A stretch of DNA of 64,000 nucleotides. Origin: Mortierella sp. BCC40632. Lineage: Eukaryota; Mortierellomycota; Mortierellomycetes; Mortierellales; Mortierellaceae. Positions within the stretch are counted from its first letter, which is position 1. Each line of letters begins with the position of its first letter. Location of the stretch: assembly GCA_011634665.1 (NCBI GenBank), contig WAEK01000011.1:1420501-1484500 (forward strand), read 5' to 3'. Position numbers and translations under genes: made by a program. The notes beneath the pieces were generated by a model that saw nothing but the letters and a program-made list of their open reading frames with translations, was not told the DNA's origin and made no database searches. Positions 31,796-43,737 of the stretch are shown one piece after another.

Positions 31796-34700
31796 ATGGT
31801 TAACTTTACCATCGACCAAATCCGTGCCTTGGTAAGTTTCGCGCCACTCTTTTGGCTTTTTTCTTTTCATTTTTCATTTTTCTTTTTCTTTTTCTTTTTC
31901 TTTTTCTTTTTCTTTTTTTTTGCTCCGCCCTATACTTTTTCTTCCTATCCTCTTTCCGTTCTTCTCGGACAAGAGGTTAGTCAACGCGCGTCCATGGGTG
32001 GTTATAGTGGGAGCAAAAGGTATTAAGGTTGAGCGCGTTTGTCATCCTATTCGCCTTTTCTTTTCATTTCTGGGACCGTCTTCGCCTTCTGGGAAGGACT
32101 GGTGTGTGCGTGTGTGTGTGTATATGCGAGTGTGGGGAACAAAGTCAAATAGGATGAATAGAGCAGAAGCAAAGAGAGAGAGAGAGAGCGGTGGCCAATA
32201 CCGTGGGCAGACAGGGCAAGGCGTGAGTGCGGATGGGCCAGGAAAGGGACAGAAAACGAGCAAATAGAAACGGCGGAGCTTAGAAAACCAAGAGGTCGCC
32301 TGCTGTACTTGAGCAGTCATAAGAACCTTCTTTCGCGAACTGGGCAACTTTGGTCAAGGGTATAGCGCGTGTCGCATTGAGCTTGCTGGTCCCAGCGGGG
32401 GTGTCGGGTCAGGCCACTTTTTTCTTTTTTTCTTATTAAAAAGGTGATATGAAGATCGGGGTCCTTTAGTCCATCTTCTTTTGATCCTCGGTCCATTTCA
32501 CGTTCATGGCACACACAGTCTTTGATTCCGGAAGGCCCAAATTGGGATGAAGACTATGAATGAGACGGGATGGGGGAGGTGAGTGAGGAGAATGGGCCCA
32601 TTTTGAGTGGCGAGCCTAATGAATGGGATCATGATGCGGAGCGAGTGTGGGAATGGCGAGGACCTGGATCAGACGAGGCTACAGGCGTGGGAACTGGTGC
32701 TGGTGGTCGCTCACGAGGACGCGGCTCTCAGAAGAGGCAGGGGAAGAGTTGGGGGGCGGGAGGGATGGGTTGACGTGTTCCAGTCTATTTCGTCTGGGAG
32801 AGAGAAAGAGAGAGAAAGAGGTGTGTACGGTGCGGCCGTTGAAGGGAGTGGGAGAGAGAGAGAGAAAGAGCTCAGAAAAGCATAGAGAGAAAAAAAATTC
32901 GACGTGTCACCCCTTCTCTGTACCCACCCAAATCCCGCGCCGCTCTCACCTCTCAATTGAGACGATTGTGGCGTGGCAGGCACGGGAAACTAGGCTTTCG
33001 TCTCTGCTTGGTTGCACACAAACACATACACACTCACACACACACACATTCAAGTGGACACACTTGGATATTTAGTCAGACATTGGGTGATGACATACAT
33101 CCTCACTCGCATACCACACGGTTGTCTTTATTTGTGCGATGCACCATGTCTCTCACCCACCCCTCTGTGTATCATTCCTGCGTCTCCCTTTCTCTTTCTA
33201 TTCTCTTTGGACTATGGGTGGTGGTGGGGAGTCTATTCTCACTCACTCGAGCACCATCATTAACAACAAAATGAATCTTTGATACTAATTCGCAACGCGT
33301 TCCTCTTATTCTTGACTTGTCATGATAATAGATGGACAAGGTTACGAACGTTCGTAACATGTCCGTCATTGCCCACGTCGATCACGGCAAGTCCACCTTG
33401 ACAGACTCGCTCGTCTCCATGGCTGGTATTATCTCCCAGGCTCGTGCTGGTGAAGCCCGTTTCACGGACACGCGTCAGGACGAACAGGAGCGTGGTATCA
33501 CCATCAAGTCGACGGCCATTTCGCTCTTCTTCGAAATGACCGAGGATGACCTCCCCGATATCAAGCAAAAGACCGATGGTAAATCCTTTTTTTACTTTTC
33601 CAGTGCCATTGTTACTCTATCGAAGTGCGTGTACGTTTTGTTTTCATCTCCTCTTTTCGCTGACAAATCATCTGACCTTCTTCTCTTCAACTCGCAGGTG
33701 CTGCTTTCTTGATCAACTTGATCGATTCGCCTGGACACGTCGACTTCTCATCCGAGGTCACGGCTGCTCTCCGTGTCACGGACGGTGCCTTGGTCGTCGT
33801 CGACTGTGTTGACGGTGTCTGTGTCCAGACCGAGACTGTGTTGCGTCAGGCCCTGGGTGAACGTATCAAGCCCGTCGTCGTTATCAACAAGGTCGATCGT
33901 GCCCTTCTCGAGTTGCAGGTTACCAAGGAGGATCTCTACACTTCGTTCCAGCGAACCATCGAGTCCGTCAACGTCATTATTGCCACCTACAATGACAAGA
34001 CCCTCGGCGATGTTCAGGTCTACCCCGAGAAGGGAACCGTTGCCTTTGGCTCCGGTCTTCACGGATGGGCCTTCACCATTCGCCAGTTCGCTCAGCGCTA
34101 CTCCAAGAAGTTTGGTGTCGACCGCAACAAGATGATGGACAAGCTCTGGGGTGAGAACTACTTCAACCCCAAGACCAAGAAGTGGACCACGAAGAGCGTC
34201 GATGCCGATGGCAAGCCCCTCGAGCGCGCCTTCAACATGTTCATTTTGGACCCCATCTTCAAGATCTTTGACTCGACCATGAACTTCAAGAAGGACGAGA
34301 CTACCTCCATGCTCGAGAAGCTCAACATTGTCCTCAAGACCGAAGAGAAGGATCTCGAGGGCAAGCAATTGCTCAAGGTCGTGATGAAGAAGTTCTTGCC
34401 TGCTGGTGAGGCTCTTTTGGAGATGATGGTCATTCACTTGCCATCGCCCATCACTGCCCAGAACTATCGTGTTGAGAACTTGTACGAGGGTCCCATGGAC
34501 GATGTCTGCGCCAAGGGTATCCGTGCCTGTGATCCCAATGGACCACTCATGTTGTATATTTCCAAGATGGTTCCCACCTCGGACAAGGGTCGCTTCTACG
34601 CTTTCGGTCGTGTCTTCTCTGGTACCGTCCGTGCTGGTATGAAGGTTCGTATTCAGGGCCCCAACTACCAGGTCGGCTCCAAGAACGATCTCTTTGTCAA

Positions 34701-35940
34701 GTCGGTTCAGCGTATTGTGCTCATGATGGGTCGTTATGTCGAGCCCATTGAGGACTGCCCTGCTGGTAACATTGTCGGCTTGGTCGGTGTTGACCAGTTC
34801 TTGCTCAAGTCTGGAACCATTACCGACAACGATGTCGCCCACAACCTCAAGGTCATGAGATTCTCCGTCTCGCCCGTCGTCCAGGTCGCCGTCGAGTGCA
34901 AGCAGGCCTCGGATTTGCCAAAGTTGGTCGAAGGTCTGAAGCGTCTTTCAAAGTCAGATCCATGCGTTCTCACCTACACATCCGACACTGGAGAGCACAT
35001 TGTTGCTGGTTCAGGAGAGTTGCATCTTGAAATTTGCTTGAAGGATCTCGAGGAAGACCACGCCCAGATTCCCATCAAGAAGTCAGATCCCGTCGTGCAG
35101 TACAAGGAGACAGTCCAGGCCGAGTCATCAATTGTTGCTCTTGCCAAGTCGCCCAACAAGCACAACCGTATCTTCATGAAGGCTTCCCCCTTGGGAGAGG
35201 AGCTCTCGGATGCAATTGAGAAGGGTACAGTTGGTCCTCGTGACGAGTTCAAGTCTCGTGCTCGTGTCATGTCCGATGACTATGGTTGGGACAATGCTGA
35301 GGCTCGTAAGATTTGGGCCTTTGGTCCCGATGGTACTGGTCCCAACGTGTTGGTTGATATGACCAAGGGAGTTGCCTACTTGAACGAAATCAAGGACTCT
35401 TGTGTTGCTGCCTTCACCTGGGCTACCCGTGAGGGTGTCTTTGCAGAGGAGCACATGCGTGGATGCCGCTTCAACATTTTGGATGTCGTCCTTCATGCTG
35501 ATGCTATCCATCGTGGTGGTGGACAGATCATTCCTGCCTGCCGTAGTGCCATCTATGCTGCTGCCTATGTTGCCAGACCCGGTTTGATGGAGCCTGTCTA
35601 CTTGGTCGAGATTACTTGCCCTGAGCAAGCCATGGGTGGTATCTATGGTGTGTTGAACAAGCGTCGTGGTCAGGTCAACTCGGAAGAGCAGCGTCCAGGA
35701 ACACCCTTGTACATCATCAAGGCTTTCTTGCCCGTCGCAGAATCGTTTGGTTTCACAGGAGATCTTCGTCAGGCAACAGGAGGACAGGCCTTCCCTCAGA
35801 TGGTCTTTGACCACTGGGACTTGATGAACGGCGACTGCGACACGGATCCCAAGTTGATTGAGAAGATTAAGCAGATCCGTAAGCGCAAGGGTCTCAAGGA
35901 GGAAATCCCAACCTTGGACCGTTACCTCGACAAGCTGTAA
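31796..35940 (+). CDS. EFT1: Translation elongation factor 2 (eEF2)
   Basis: Three exons (31796-31831, 33332-33578, 33698-35940) encode 841 residues, almost exactly the length of yeast eEF2. The first exon holds only 12 codons ([12 protein letters not shown]) and is followed by a 1.5 kb intron. The GTPase domain shows the P-loop AHVDHGKST, switch region [12 protein letters not shown]3 DSPGHVDF and G4 NKVDRAL. Domain IV carries the diphthamide loop [14 protein letters not shown], with the His that becomes diphthamide and is the target of diphtheria-type toxins. The end [10 protein letters not shown] and YLDKL is typical. eEF2 drives ribosomal translocation in the cytosol. Codon use is biased to C-ending codons, as expected for a highly expressed gene. 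Confidence 0.98.
31880..31913 (+). repeat. CTTTTT hexamer repeat in eEF2 intron 1
   Basis: About six CTTTTT units in the first 100 bases of the long first intron. Confidence 0.75.
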
Positions 35941-36764
35941 ATATCGTCAAGAGTGTGATAAGCTACTGGTTTCCTTTTTTTCTTTTCTTTTTTTCTTCAA
36001 TCGCCCATATTACCTCGTTTTTCTTTTTCTTCGCTTTTTCTTTTACTTTTTCTTTTTCGCACCTTCAGTAGTACTTGTACCATTCCTTTTTCCCCTCTGT
36101 CATGTGTTGCTTGTTCTGTTGCTTCCTTGATACACAAATTCCTGCGCTTGTCTGGTTTCACGCCCTTTCTCTCTCCTTCAACTCCCTCTTCCCCCCCCAA
36201 TGAACGTTTCTAACGTTGTTACAAATGAAATGAGAAGTAAAAAAACAAAAAACAAAAAATTGCACCAAGCAATTGCGTGCAAAAAACCAATTTTACAAGT
36301 AACTGTATCTGTCTTCTGATTATGATTGTGGTATTTATGAATGAGTGAAGAGCAAGGACATACACACTGGCAAGCCTTGCTCAATTGGTTAGGTAAAGCG
36401 GAAAGAGGGATTGTCTCAAGTAGCTCTCTTTGTCCTTCAAGTGCAAACCTTAAAATAAAGGGGAGAGAGAGAGAGAGAGAGAGAGAGAGGAAGGGAGACA
36501 CTCATCCACCTGTCAAGACTTTTGTTGTTCCTAAAAGATTCAGAGCATAGAACTCGTGGGAATACAGTTGGATTGGATCAAAAAAAAAAAAAAAAGATCA
36601 AAGGCAGCTTTGATACTCGCCTTGTCCTAACAAGTGGTCAAGCCGACTCTTCTCTAGTCCTCGCCTCGGCCCGCTTAATGTTCCCAGTCTCCTCTCTTAT
36701 TCAGGTCACTCTTTTGCCTTATGAAATTTCTTTATGTTGCTGGACTCACACAAGAATTTATTTA
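35941..36764. other. Convergent region between eEF2 and kaptin-like gene
   Basis: Pyrimidine-rich eEF2 3' untranslated region, then a GA tract near 36463-36489 and a 15-base poly-A run near 36580. No gene is supportable. Confidence 0.55.
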
Positions 36765-39700
36765 TTATTTGTTTTCCTTGTCCGTTGTGTTGTCGAGCTC
36801 CTTCTCTACTGTGCTAACGTTGTTAATGTCATTTATCGGGTCAGTCTCTGACGTAGGGTCATCAGACCTTGACTCGGAAAGATCAAAAAGACCTGACCTC
36901 TCTTCATCATGTTCCTCCAACTTTTGTTCCTGCTCTTGCTCTATCGTCGGTGGTCCTTGCTCAGACTCTCCTCCAGACCTTGGCTCTGCCTTTTCTTTTT
37001 CTTTTTCTTTTTCTTCTTTTTCCTTTTCTTTTCCTTCTTCTTCTTCTTCTTCTTCTTCTTCTCCATCTTCTTCCTCTTCCTCTTCCTCGTCCAGACGGGG
37101 GAGCGCTTTTGTTGCAACAACATCGTCTTGATCCTGGGTGGATGTTTCCTCTTCATGTTCCTCCTCCAAGACTTCTTTCTTTAAACTCTCGGAAACTGAC
37201 TCTTGTCCTTCTTTTATCTCTTCCTTATCTTTTTCATCCTTTTGCTCTTGTTCTTCTTCTTGTTGTTTTTTCTCCAATGCTTGTTGTACCCGTCTCTGTT
37301 CTTCCTCCTCCTCCTCTTCCTTCTTCTTTCTCTGCTTCTCCAATTCCTCTTGTTTGGCTCTTTCTTCCTTCAACCTCTTTTGTTCTACCAACGCTTGGTT
37401 CTCGGATCTCAATTGCTCCACCAAACGTCGCATCTGTTCAATCTCCTTCATCCGTTCCACAGCTCGTACAAGTCGTCGTTTGGCCGTGATGGGGTCTGGT
37501 AAAAAGATGGACACTCCATTCACCGTTGTAACAATCAACTCTTCTAATCCATCATCATTCAGATCTGCACTCGAGACTCCATACACCGGTGTCGCGAAGC
37601 GTCGGTTCCAGGTCATTCCATATTGAAGAGGTGGCGCAAGAGGTGGTGCGCTCGCCATCGAAGACGACGGGACTGAACTGGGAGAGATGCTTAAAGGAGA
37701 GTTGGAATGAGTTGGATGATACAGGTGTTGGTATTGCGAAACTGAACTTGGTCGCGAGTACGCATGGTGTTGGTGTTGTTGTTGGTGTTGTTGTTGTTGT
37801 TGTTGAGAGTGATGATGATGGTTTTGATGCAGCTGTGAAGGATGATGCAGATGCAGATGTTGATGCGATTGAGGTTGGAGAAGTCGGTGAGGTACCTGGG
37901 GCAATGACAAGGAAGACAAGGAAGCCGCATTGGCTGCCATGACAGACCCTTCGCCATATGGCCCTTGTCCAGTGGCCAATTCCTTGAACACCATCAATTG
38001 ACGCCCATATGTTCCAATTAAGATCTCGTTCCGTCCATCCCAGTCTGCATCCATGACATGGCTCGCCATGATACTGTCGTGGTAAGAGCACTCGGCAAGG
38101 TCGGTTCTTTTCGTTAGAGCACATCCCACAATATCACTATAGATCCATGCCTGCTCAGTAGCGCAGGTTACAAGTAAATGGATTCCCTCGTCTCTCGAGT
38201 CTTCCAAGGGTTCGAGCTTCAAATCAAGGATGCCTTCCATGAGCGTATCTTTGGTCTCCTGGGATCCTTCTTTTTGCTTTTCATCCATGGCTTGTTTTCT
38301 CTGCCTCCATCTCTGTTCCGTCGAAACGCGCGACGTGAACACGGACAAGGTCGTGATCGGAGCAAAGAGGACCACGGTGTGGCTCTTGGCATTGTCTCTG
38401 TCAAGTTGAAAGGTCTCGGGATTGCGTGGGATTATTCCTACATTGAGAGTACCGTTCTGGGTCCCTGCCGCAACAATTCGACAGTCAACATAGTCCTGAA
38501 CGACTAGACTGAGCACGCTACAAGAGGGGAGGAAATATCGATCCAGTTTTTCACCATTACATGAACAATTAGTATTTTCCTCTCAAGCGCGATCTCCTCT
38601 TCCCACAATCAAGTAGAAAGAGGAGTGAGAAAGAAAAAGAGAATGAGAGAGAGAAAGAAAGAGAGAGAAAGAGTTAGTCGCCCTTACCAGTACTCGCAAT
38701 AAGAGAAGGATGCTAGGACCGAAAAGTGAGTGCCTACTGGATGCTCTTCGTATGATCCGACCCCACCAGGACTCTGGACAAAAAAGTGGACACAGCTATC
38801 ACTTCCTCCTACAAGGATAGCCATCTCGAAGGGATCATCTTCTAGTGGAGCATGAGTAATCTTTGTTGGTGCCCAAGAGATTGGAATGCACTGGACATCC
38901 GTAGTAGCTATCAAGTATTTTTAGATATGCATCGAATCGTGATTAGTTAAACTAGGCTGCATCCAAAGGAAGAAAGGGGTGACGACTGGACTCATTGGTT
39001 GGCCAAAATGATCTTTACCTGGTAAACCCAAGAGCAACTCTCGAATACTCGAGGCAAAAGTGTTGACACCATAGATCCGCAACTCGAATTGATCCGTGTC
39101 ATCTGCCTATGATTCCATTTAAAAATCGTGGTATCCAATAGTATAGATGAATATACAGGTCCGTTCCTCGGATGTGCATAATATATACCGAGTAAACCAT
39201 TGATCTTAACCTCGAGTCAAAACATACTTTGGCAATGGACACGACAATGATCAATTGGCACCCACGCTCGTCCTTTCGCTCGAATGCGTCCATTGAAACA
39301 ATTTCTTCGCTCGTGGGCACAACTATTGACGACATCTTGCCTACTGAAAACTCGAATGATTCCTGAAGACCCATAAAGCACTTGATAGAGTTTCCCGCAG
39401 CGACAAGTGCATATCGTCCTGGAAGATGATGGTATCGTGTGGCTCCAGAGGAAGTAAAGATGCTCTGTTTCTTCCTAGTGACATTGGCTTCCTCTCCAAT
39501 TCCATTCTGAGCTGGCAAGGTAGGTGTCGAGGAGGAGGACGGAGCCGAGTCCTTGGAATGTGTCGTTTTACTACTGGTCGCTCCTGAATAAGCAATACCC
39601 AGAGACTGGGCAGCCCCCTTGGGACCTGATCCTGTCAGAGTTTCAGCGAGAGGAAATGAAGAAATGGATGACAGTGTGGTCGATGGAAATGATTCTGCTT

Positions 39701-40559
39701 GGGCTTGGGCTGGCTGTGGAGGCTTTCCAATCTCTTTAACAACGACAAGTCCGTAGAGGTTACTAAAGATTAAAAAAAGATAGAGAAAGAATGGCGGCGA
39801 CAACGACAAGTGAGTTCAACCATGATCCTAATCAATCCTTTTTTCGCGATAGGAGGGTGATCCCGGTAATGAACTGGATTTAATCCGCCGCTCAATACAC
39901 CAAGCACGAGTAGCTCAGATAGTAGACTTGCTTAAACAAATAGATGTAATCTTTTCTTACGTCCTGGCACCCCTGCCAAAGCGAGAGTAGTTGATCTCTG
40001 TATAGATATCTTGGACAGGGCAAGAATCCTGACACGCCTGTGAATGTACATGAGGTGAGGGATCGTCCTCACTATCGGGCTGTCTCCTGGAGGAATACGA
40101 TTGCGAATAGGTCTGAGAGTCGTGATGGAACGAATTTGGGTTCAGGATCGAGCCGTTGCCACTTTGGTTGTCTAGATCTTGGGTGGCAAGTCGGTGATGA
40201 TGGGTCAGCCCGTCAACCTCCACGTTCAAACGGTCGTACGAGCCATTGATACTGCTGCCGAAACTGGAACTATTGCCGACGCTGTTGGTGCTACCACTGC
40301 GGTGGGCACGACCGGGGCGATGATCTCTATTCTGAGTCTTTGTCGGATTCAGATGCGAAGGATGGTTCTGGTCTTGACTCATGTCGTATGCATGTAGTTC
40401 GCGTCGACCCCGCTCATGACTTTTGCTGCGTCCAAGGTCCTGTCCATGGGATTGACTGTGTTCCTGTTCCTGAGCGACTGTAGCCTGTGAAGGCGCAGGA
40501 TCGTCACGATGCTGACTAGGCCGAGGATTGGTATCGGTCGTGTTGTCCATCCGGCTCAT
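36765..40559 (-). CDS. Kaptin-like protein (KICSTOR subunit KPTN homologue)
   Basis: Five exons (40559-39961, 39762-39228, 39106-39019, 38907-38688, 38517-36765) join in phase to 1064 residues. Residues 1-185 are disordered and polar. Kaptin-like sequence starts near 190 with NYSRFGRGAR and NLYGLVVV, then VPTSEEIVSMDAF near 357, a LRIYGVNTF stretch, and two FG-GAP-type calcium-like loops: DADWDGRNEILIGTYGRQL near 645 and YGVSSADLNDDGLEELIV near 790. Both loops align with the same places in animal kaptin. A Gln/His-rich insert sits between them (near 700-745). After about 825 come a coiled coil and a very acidic Glu-rich tail, longer than in animals. In animals KPTN with ITFG2, KICS2 and SZT2 tethers GATOR1 to lysosomes and restrains TORC1 when nutrients are low. 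Function in this fungus is inferred. Confidence 0.75.
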
Positions 40560-41194
40560 GCAAGGAAGGTGGTTTCGAGGAAGAGGACATCCTTTCTATC
40601 TGGGTCATCTCTTCGTCTCTGGAACACTCACTCGCTTGTGACTGCCACACGGTCTGTACCCTTTTTGAGGCCCGTTTGGGGGAGAGGGGAAGAAAGAAAA
40701 AGGGAGAGAGAGAGAGAGAGAGGAACGTCTGACCGGACACGAGAAAAAAAAAAAAAAAAAAAAGGGAATCTTCTCTCTCTCTCTCGCTCTCCCAATCAGT
40801 CCCATTCAACCCTTTCTCTCTCTCTCACTCTCTCTCCACACTCATCCATTCTCTTTTCAGGACAACCGCAGCAAAAGCCGGAATCAGCGTCTCGGGAACC
40901 AGGACCAGCACCAGAAACTAAGCTTCTCTTGCAACCCAAGAAGATCCAGCTAGCGAAAGGGAACCTCTTTTCTGTCCCATCGCTAACCAAAAAAAAAAAA
41001 AAAGTGGAGCCTTGTTCGCCGACATCGCCTTTTTACATCACCTCTAGCCATCCTCTCGCTTCTCTCACCTCTCTCCCTTTTGTTTTTATCTCTCTCTCAC
41101 TCTTTGTCAACTTCATTCTCCTTCACCCACTTTTTTTTTTCAAAACCTCGACTCGGCCCCTTGTTTTTCTTTTACCAAAGCTCATCCTTCACCC
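40560..41194. promoter_or_regulatory. Shared divergent upstream region of kaptin-like and SAP30-like genes
   Basis: 635 bp separate the two start codons. Contains GA repeats (40702-40722), a 20-base poly-A run near 40745-40763, CT runs and a poly-A run near 40989-41002. No clear TATA box. Could act as a bidirectional promoter. Confidence 0.4.
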
Positions 41195-41533
41195 ATGGCC
41201 CCTAAACAGAAATCAGGCGACTCGGGAGCATCATCAGGCGGCAAGGGCAGCTCTTCCGCATCAGCATCCGCCAATGCTAATGAACGGCATGGCAATGACC
41301 GACAGAGCAATTCTGAAGGCAGAGGTCATGGCTACCAAAACGGAGGCGGCCATGGCTCCGAACGCGGTTCCTCTGCAGGGGGTGCAGGGGGTGGAGGCAG
41401 TGGCGGCTCTGGCTCCCATCATCACGACAAGACCTCAGGACCTGCCTCGGGTTCTGGAGGTTCTGGCACCAAGCGCAAGGCAGAGTCGCCTTTGATATCT
41501 GTAAGACACTCTTACCATTTATCTTCCTCTCGA

Positions 41534-41580
<47 letters not shown>

Positions 41581-42223
41581 TCTTTTTTGCCTTTGTTTCT
41601 TTGTCATTGCCTTTTTGATCCCTTTTTTTAGCCTTCAACATTTTTTCCACAAACGCGCAACATGGATGTGTCCTCCCTCTCCTTTCTCTCCCTTGTGTTC
41701 CTGCAGCGACCCAATCTAGGCATTATGACGGGATGAACGGACCCCAATTGATCCAATTGAACCATGGTCCATGGGTCGTTCTTATTATTTATTTATTTAT
41801 TTATTGCTTATGGATCGGCTAACTGTGCAACTATTGTTACCACTGTGGCTGTAGGTCGAACTGAACACGTTAGATTTACCAGCATTGCGACGATACTGCA
41901 GAGTGAACAAGCTCAAGCCCAAGAGCAAATCGCGTGAGGATCTTGCAGCAGCAGCGACCAAGCATTGGAACAGCGTGAATGCTAAAGAGATTGATAGTGT
42001 TGCCTATTTCCTCTTTGCGGTGAAGCATCGACGTAAGTCTTTTTTGTGTTGGTTCTCTCTCTTCCTTCAGTGCCCAAGAAGGAAGCAAAAGACCTGCAGT
42101 CCAAAGTCCGACAGTTTTCCCGCCTGTGACCTCTCCTTTCTCTTTCTCTCACTCACTTTCTCTTACTCACTTTCCTGCGCCAATTTAGACAACGTACTCA
42201 AGCTGACCATGCCCGTTTCATAA
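41195..42223 (+). CDS. SAP30-like Sin3/HDAC complex subunit
   Basis: Three exons (41195-41500, 41855-42032, 42189-42223) give 172 residues. Residues 1-100 are Gly/Ser/His-rich and disordered, with a basic patch TKRKAESP. Residues 103-165 match the SAP30 Sin3-binding domain: VELNTLDLPALRRYCRVNKL, SREDLAAAATKHWNS and AYFLFAVKHRHN. In animals and yeasts SAP30 bridges Sin3 and its histone deacetylase to repress transcription in the nucleus. The linker between the first and second helices is shorter than in human SAP30. The first intron holds a 43-base poly-T run. The start codon follows CCC with ACCCATGG context. Assignment rests on the domain pattern only. Confidence 0.75.
41537..41579 (+). repeat. 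43-base poly-T run in SAP30-like intron 1
   Basis: Uninterrupted T homopolymer, the longest in the window, between donor at 41501 and acceptor at 41854. Confidence 0.9.
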
Positions 42224-43091
42224 ACCGATCCAAACAACATTGAAAGAGAAGAGGAAGAATGGGGCGATCAGATTCCTCCCCCCCCCTCTCTTTCCTCTCC
42301 TTCTTCGCCCACAAACCTGCATTTTCTCTCCTCAATTAAACCAAAACTCTCTCTCTCTCTCCTCAAGCCTCACTTATCACCCCACCTTTCTTCGAGTTCT
42401 TTGTGTTTTTTTTCTTTTTTCTTTTTATTTTATTTCATTCAAAGCATCAAAGCAATAATTCTACAATAACAAGAACGGAGGAACCACTTTTTTTTACCTA
42501 TCCAGAAAGGAATCAGGAAAGCCAAAAGAAAAAAAAAATCGTGTTAAACGTTTTTGGTTCTTTTGTTCATAAAGTCATGGTTGAAAAAATAAAGAGGAAC
42601 CCATGATAGGGGAAGGGAGAGAGGGAGGGGGCGCAGGCCCCAGGAATATCGATTTTCGCGATATATCAGATCGGTTTGGCTTGTCACAGCCGTTATAATC
42701 AACGCACATTATTGTGCTAAGTTGACCGTCGTGATTAAAGAAATCATCATTGAGCAAAAAAGAAGGATACGTGGTAGAGAAAGGAGAATGAGGATTGTAT
42801 CTATTTTACCTTTTGAAACTTCTTTGAGCAAATGGGAGCCAACTTGGCTGGACCGGAAAGGACGACAAGGACTCTAAACAAAACCACTGTACACAGTGAA
42901 AGAAGAAAAAAAAAAGAAGGCTTGACAATCAGTATTCGTTCACAACAAATTGTAAAAAAAATACCCCTTCCATTTCCTCTCACTCCATCCCAAATCGTAA
43001 AAGAGGGGGAAGGTATCCAGATTGGTTTTTTTGCATCAGAAGACTAAGGTGTCATCGTAAATCAGACATATGCTTGTCATTTGTTTGGAAA
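42224..43091. other. Convergent region after SAP30-like gene
   Basis: Probable 3' untranslated sequence, then AT-rich intergenic DNA with poly-A runs. No coding stretch is supportable. Confidence 0.5.
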
Positions 43092-43706
43092 TCATCTCAT
43101 GCAGGGGGATAAACTCCACGTTGTTTGGGGGCGGAGGGGAAGAGGACGTGACCCAAGAGAATATTTGAAAAAGACTTGGGAAAAGAATGTTTCTCCTCTG
43201 GGAACGGAATGATGAGGTCCAGAAGAACGACATATTACCTTGAGATTTCGAAAGAGCCTTTTTTGTTGACGTCCCCCAAAAGAAATGGATGGGCAAGCCA
43301 CTGAGATCCCGAAGATCTGTCATAACCAAAAAAAGTAAACAAAAGGTCAGTTTACAATGATTTTTTTTTTGCAGATACCTTCAAAAGAAGTATGATTACT
43401 GCAATGGGAGATCAGAAAGGCATGAATGGTATATAAAAGAGTCTCAACACGTAACAACAGGTCGTGAAAACCACTCGCTGTCAAAACATTCTGACTCGTC
43501 ATCAAAAATGTCATCACTTCAACACAATGCAGATGAGAAATAGCTAAGAGCTACATGGATAGAGATATTTACCTCATGGTTGCATTGCCTCTCCGACTTT
43601 ATATCATAGGACTCTGCAAATGCTCAAAATGAGTCTAAAGACAAGATTGAAAGACAAGATGTTTTTGTTAACCAACTTGTATCCAATATGCGATCCAAGA
43701 GTATAC

Positions 43707-43737
<31 letters not shown>

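Noticed and set aside
33748..34842. Long open frame antisense to eEF2 (364 codons)
   Set aside because: It is a shadow of the strongly codon-biased eEF2 gene and shows no independent domain.
40509..41495. Plus-strand frame of 328 codons in the kaptin/SAP30 interval
   Set aside because: It runs antisense to the first kaptin exon and out of frame with the SAP30-like exon, through poly-A and CT tracts.
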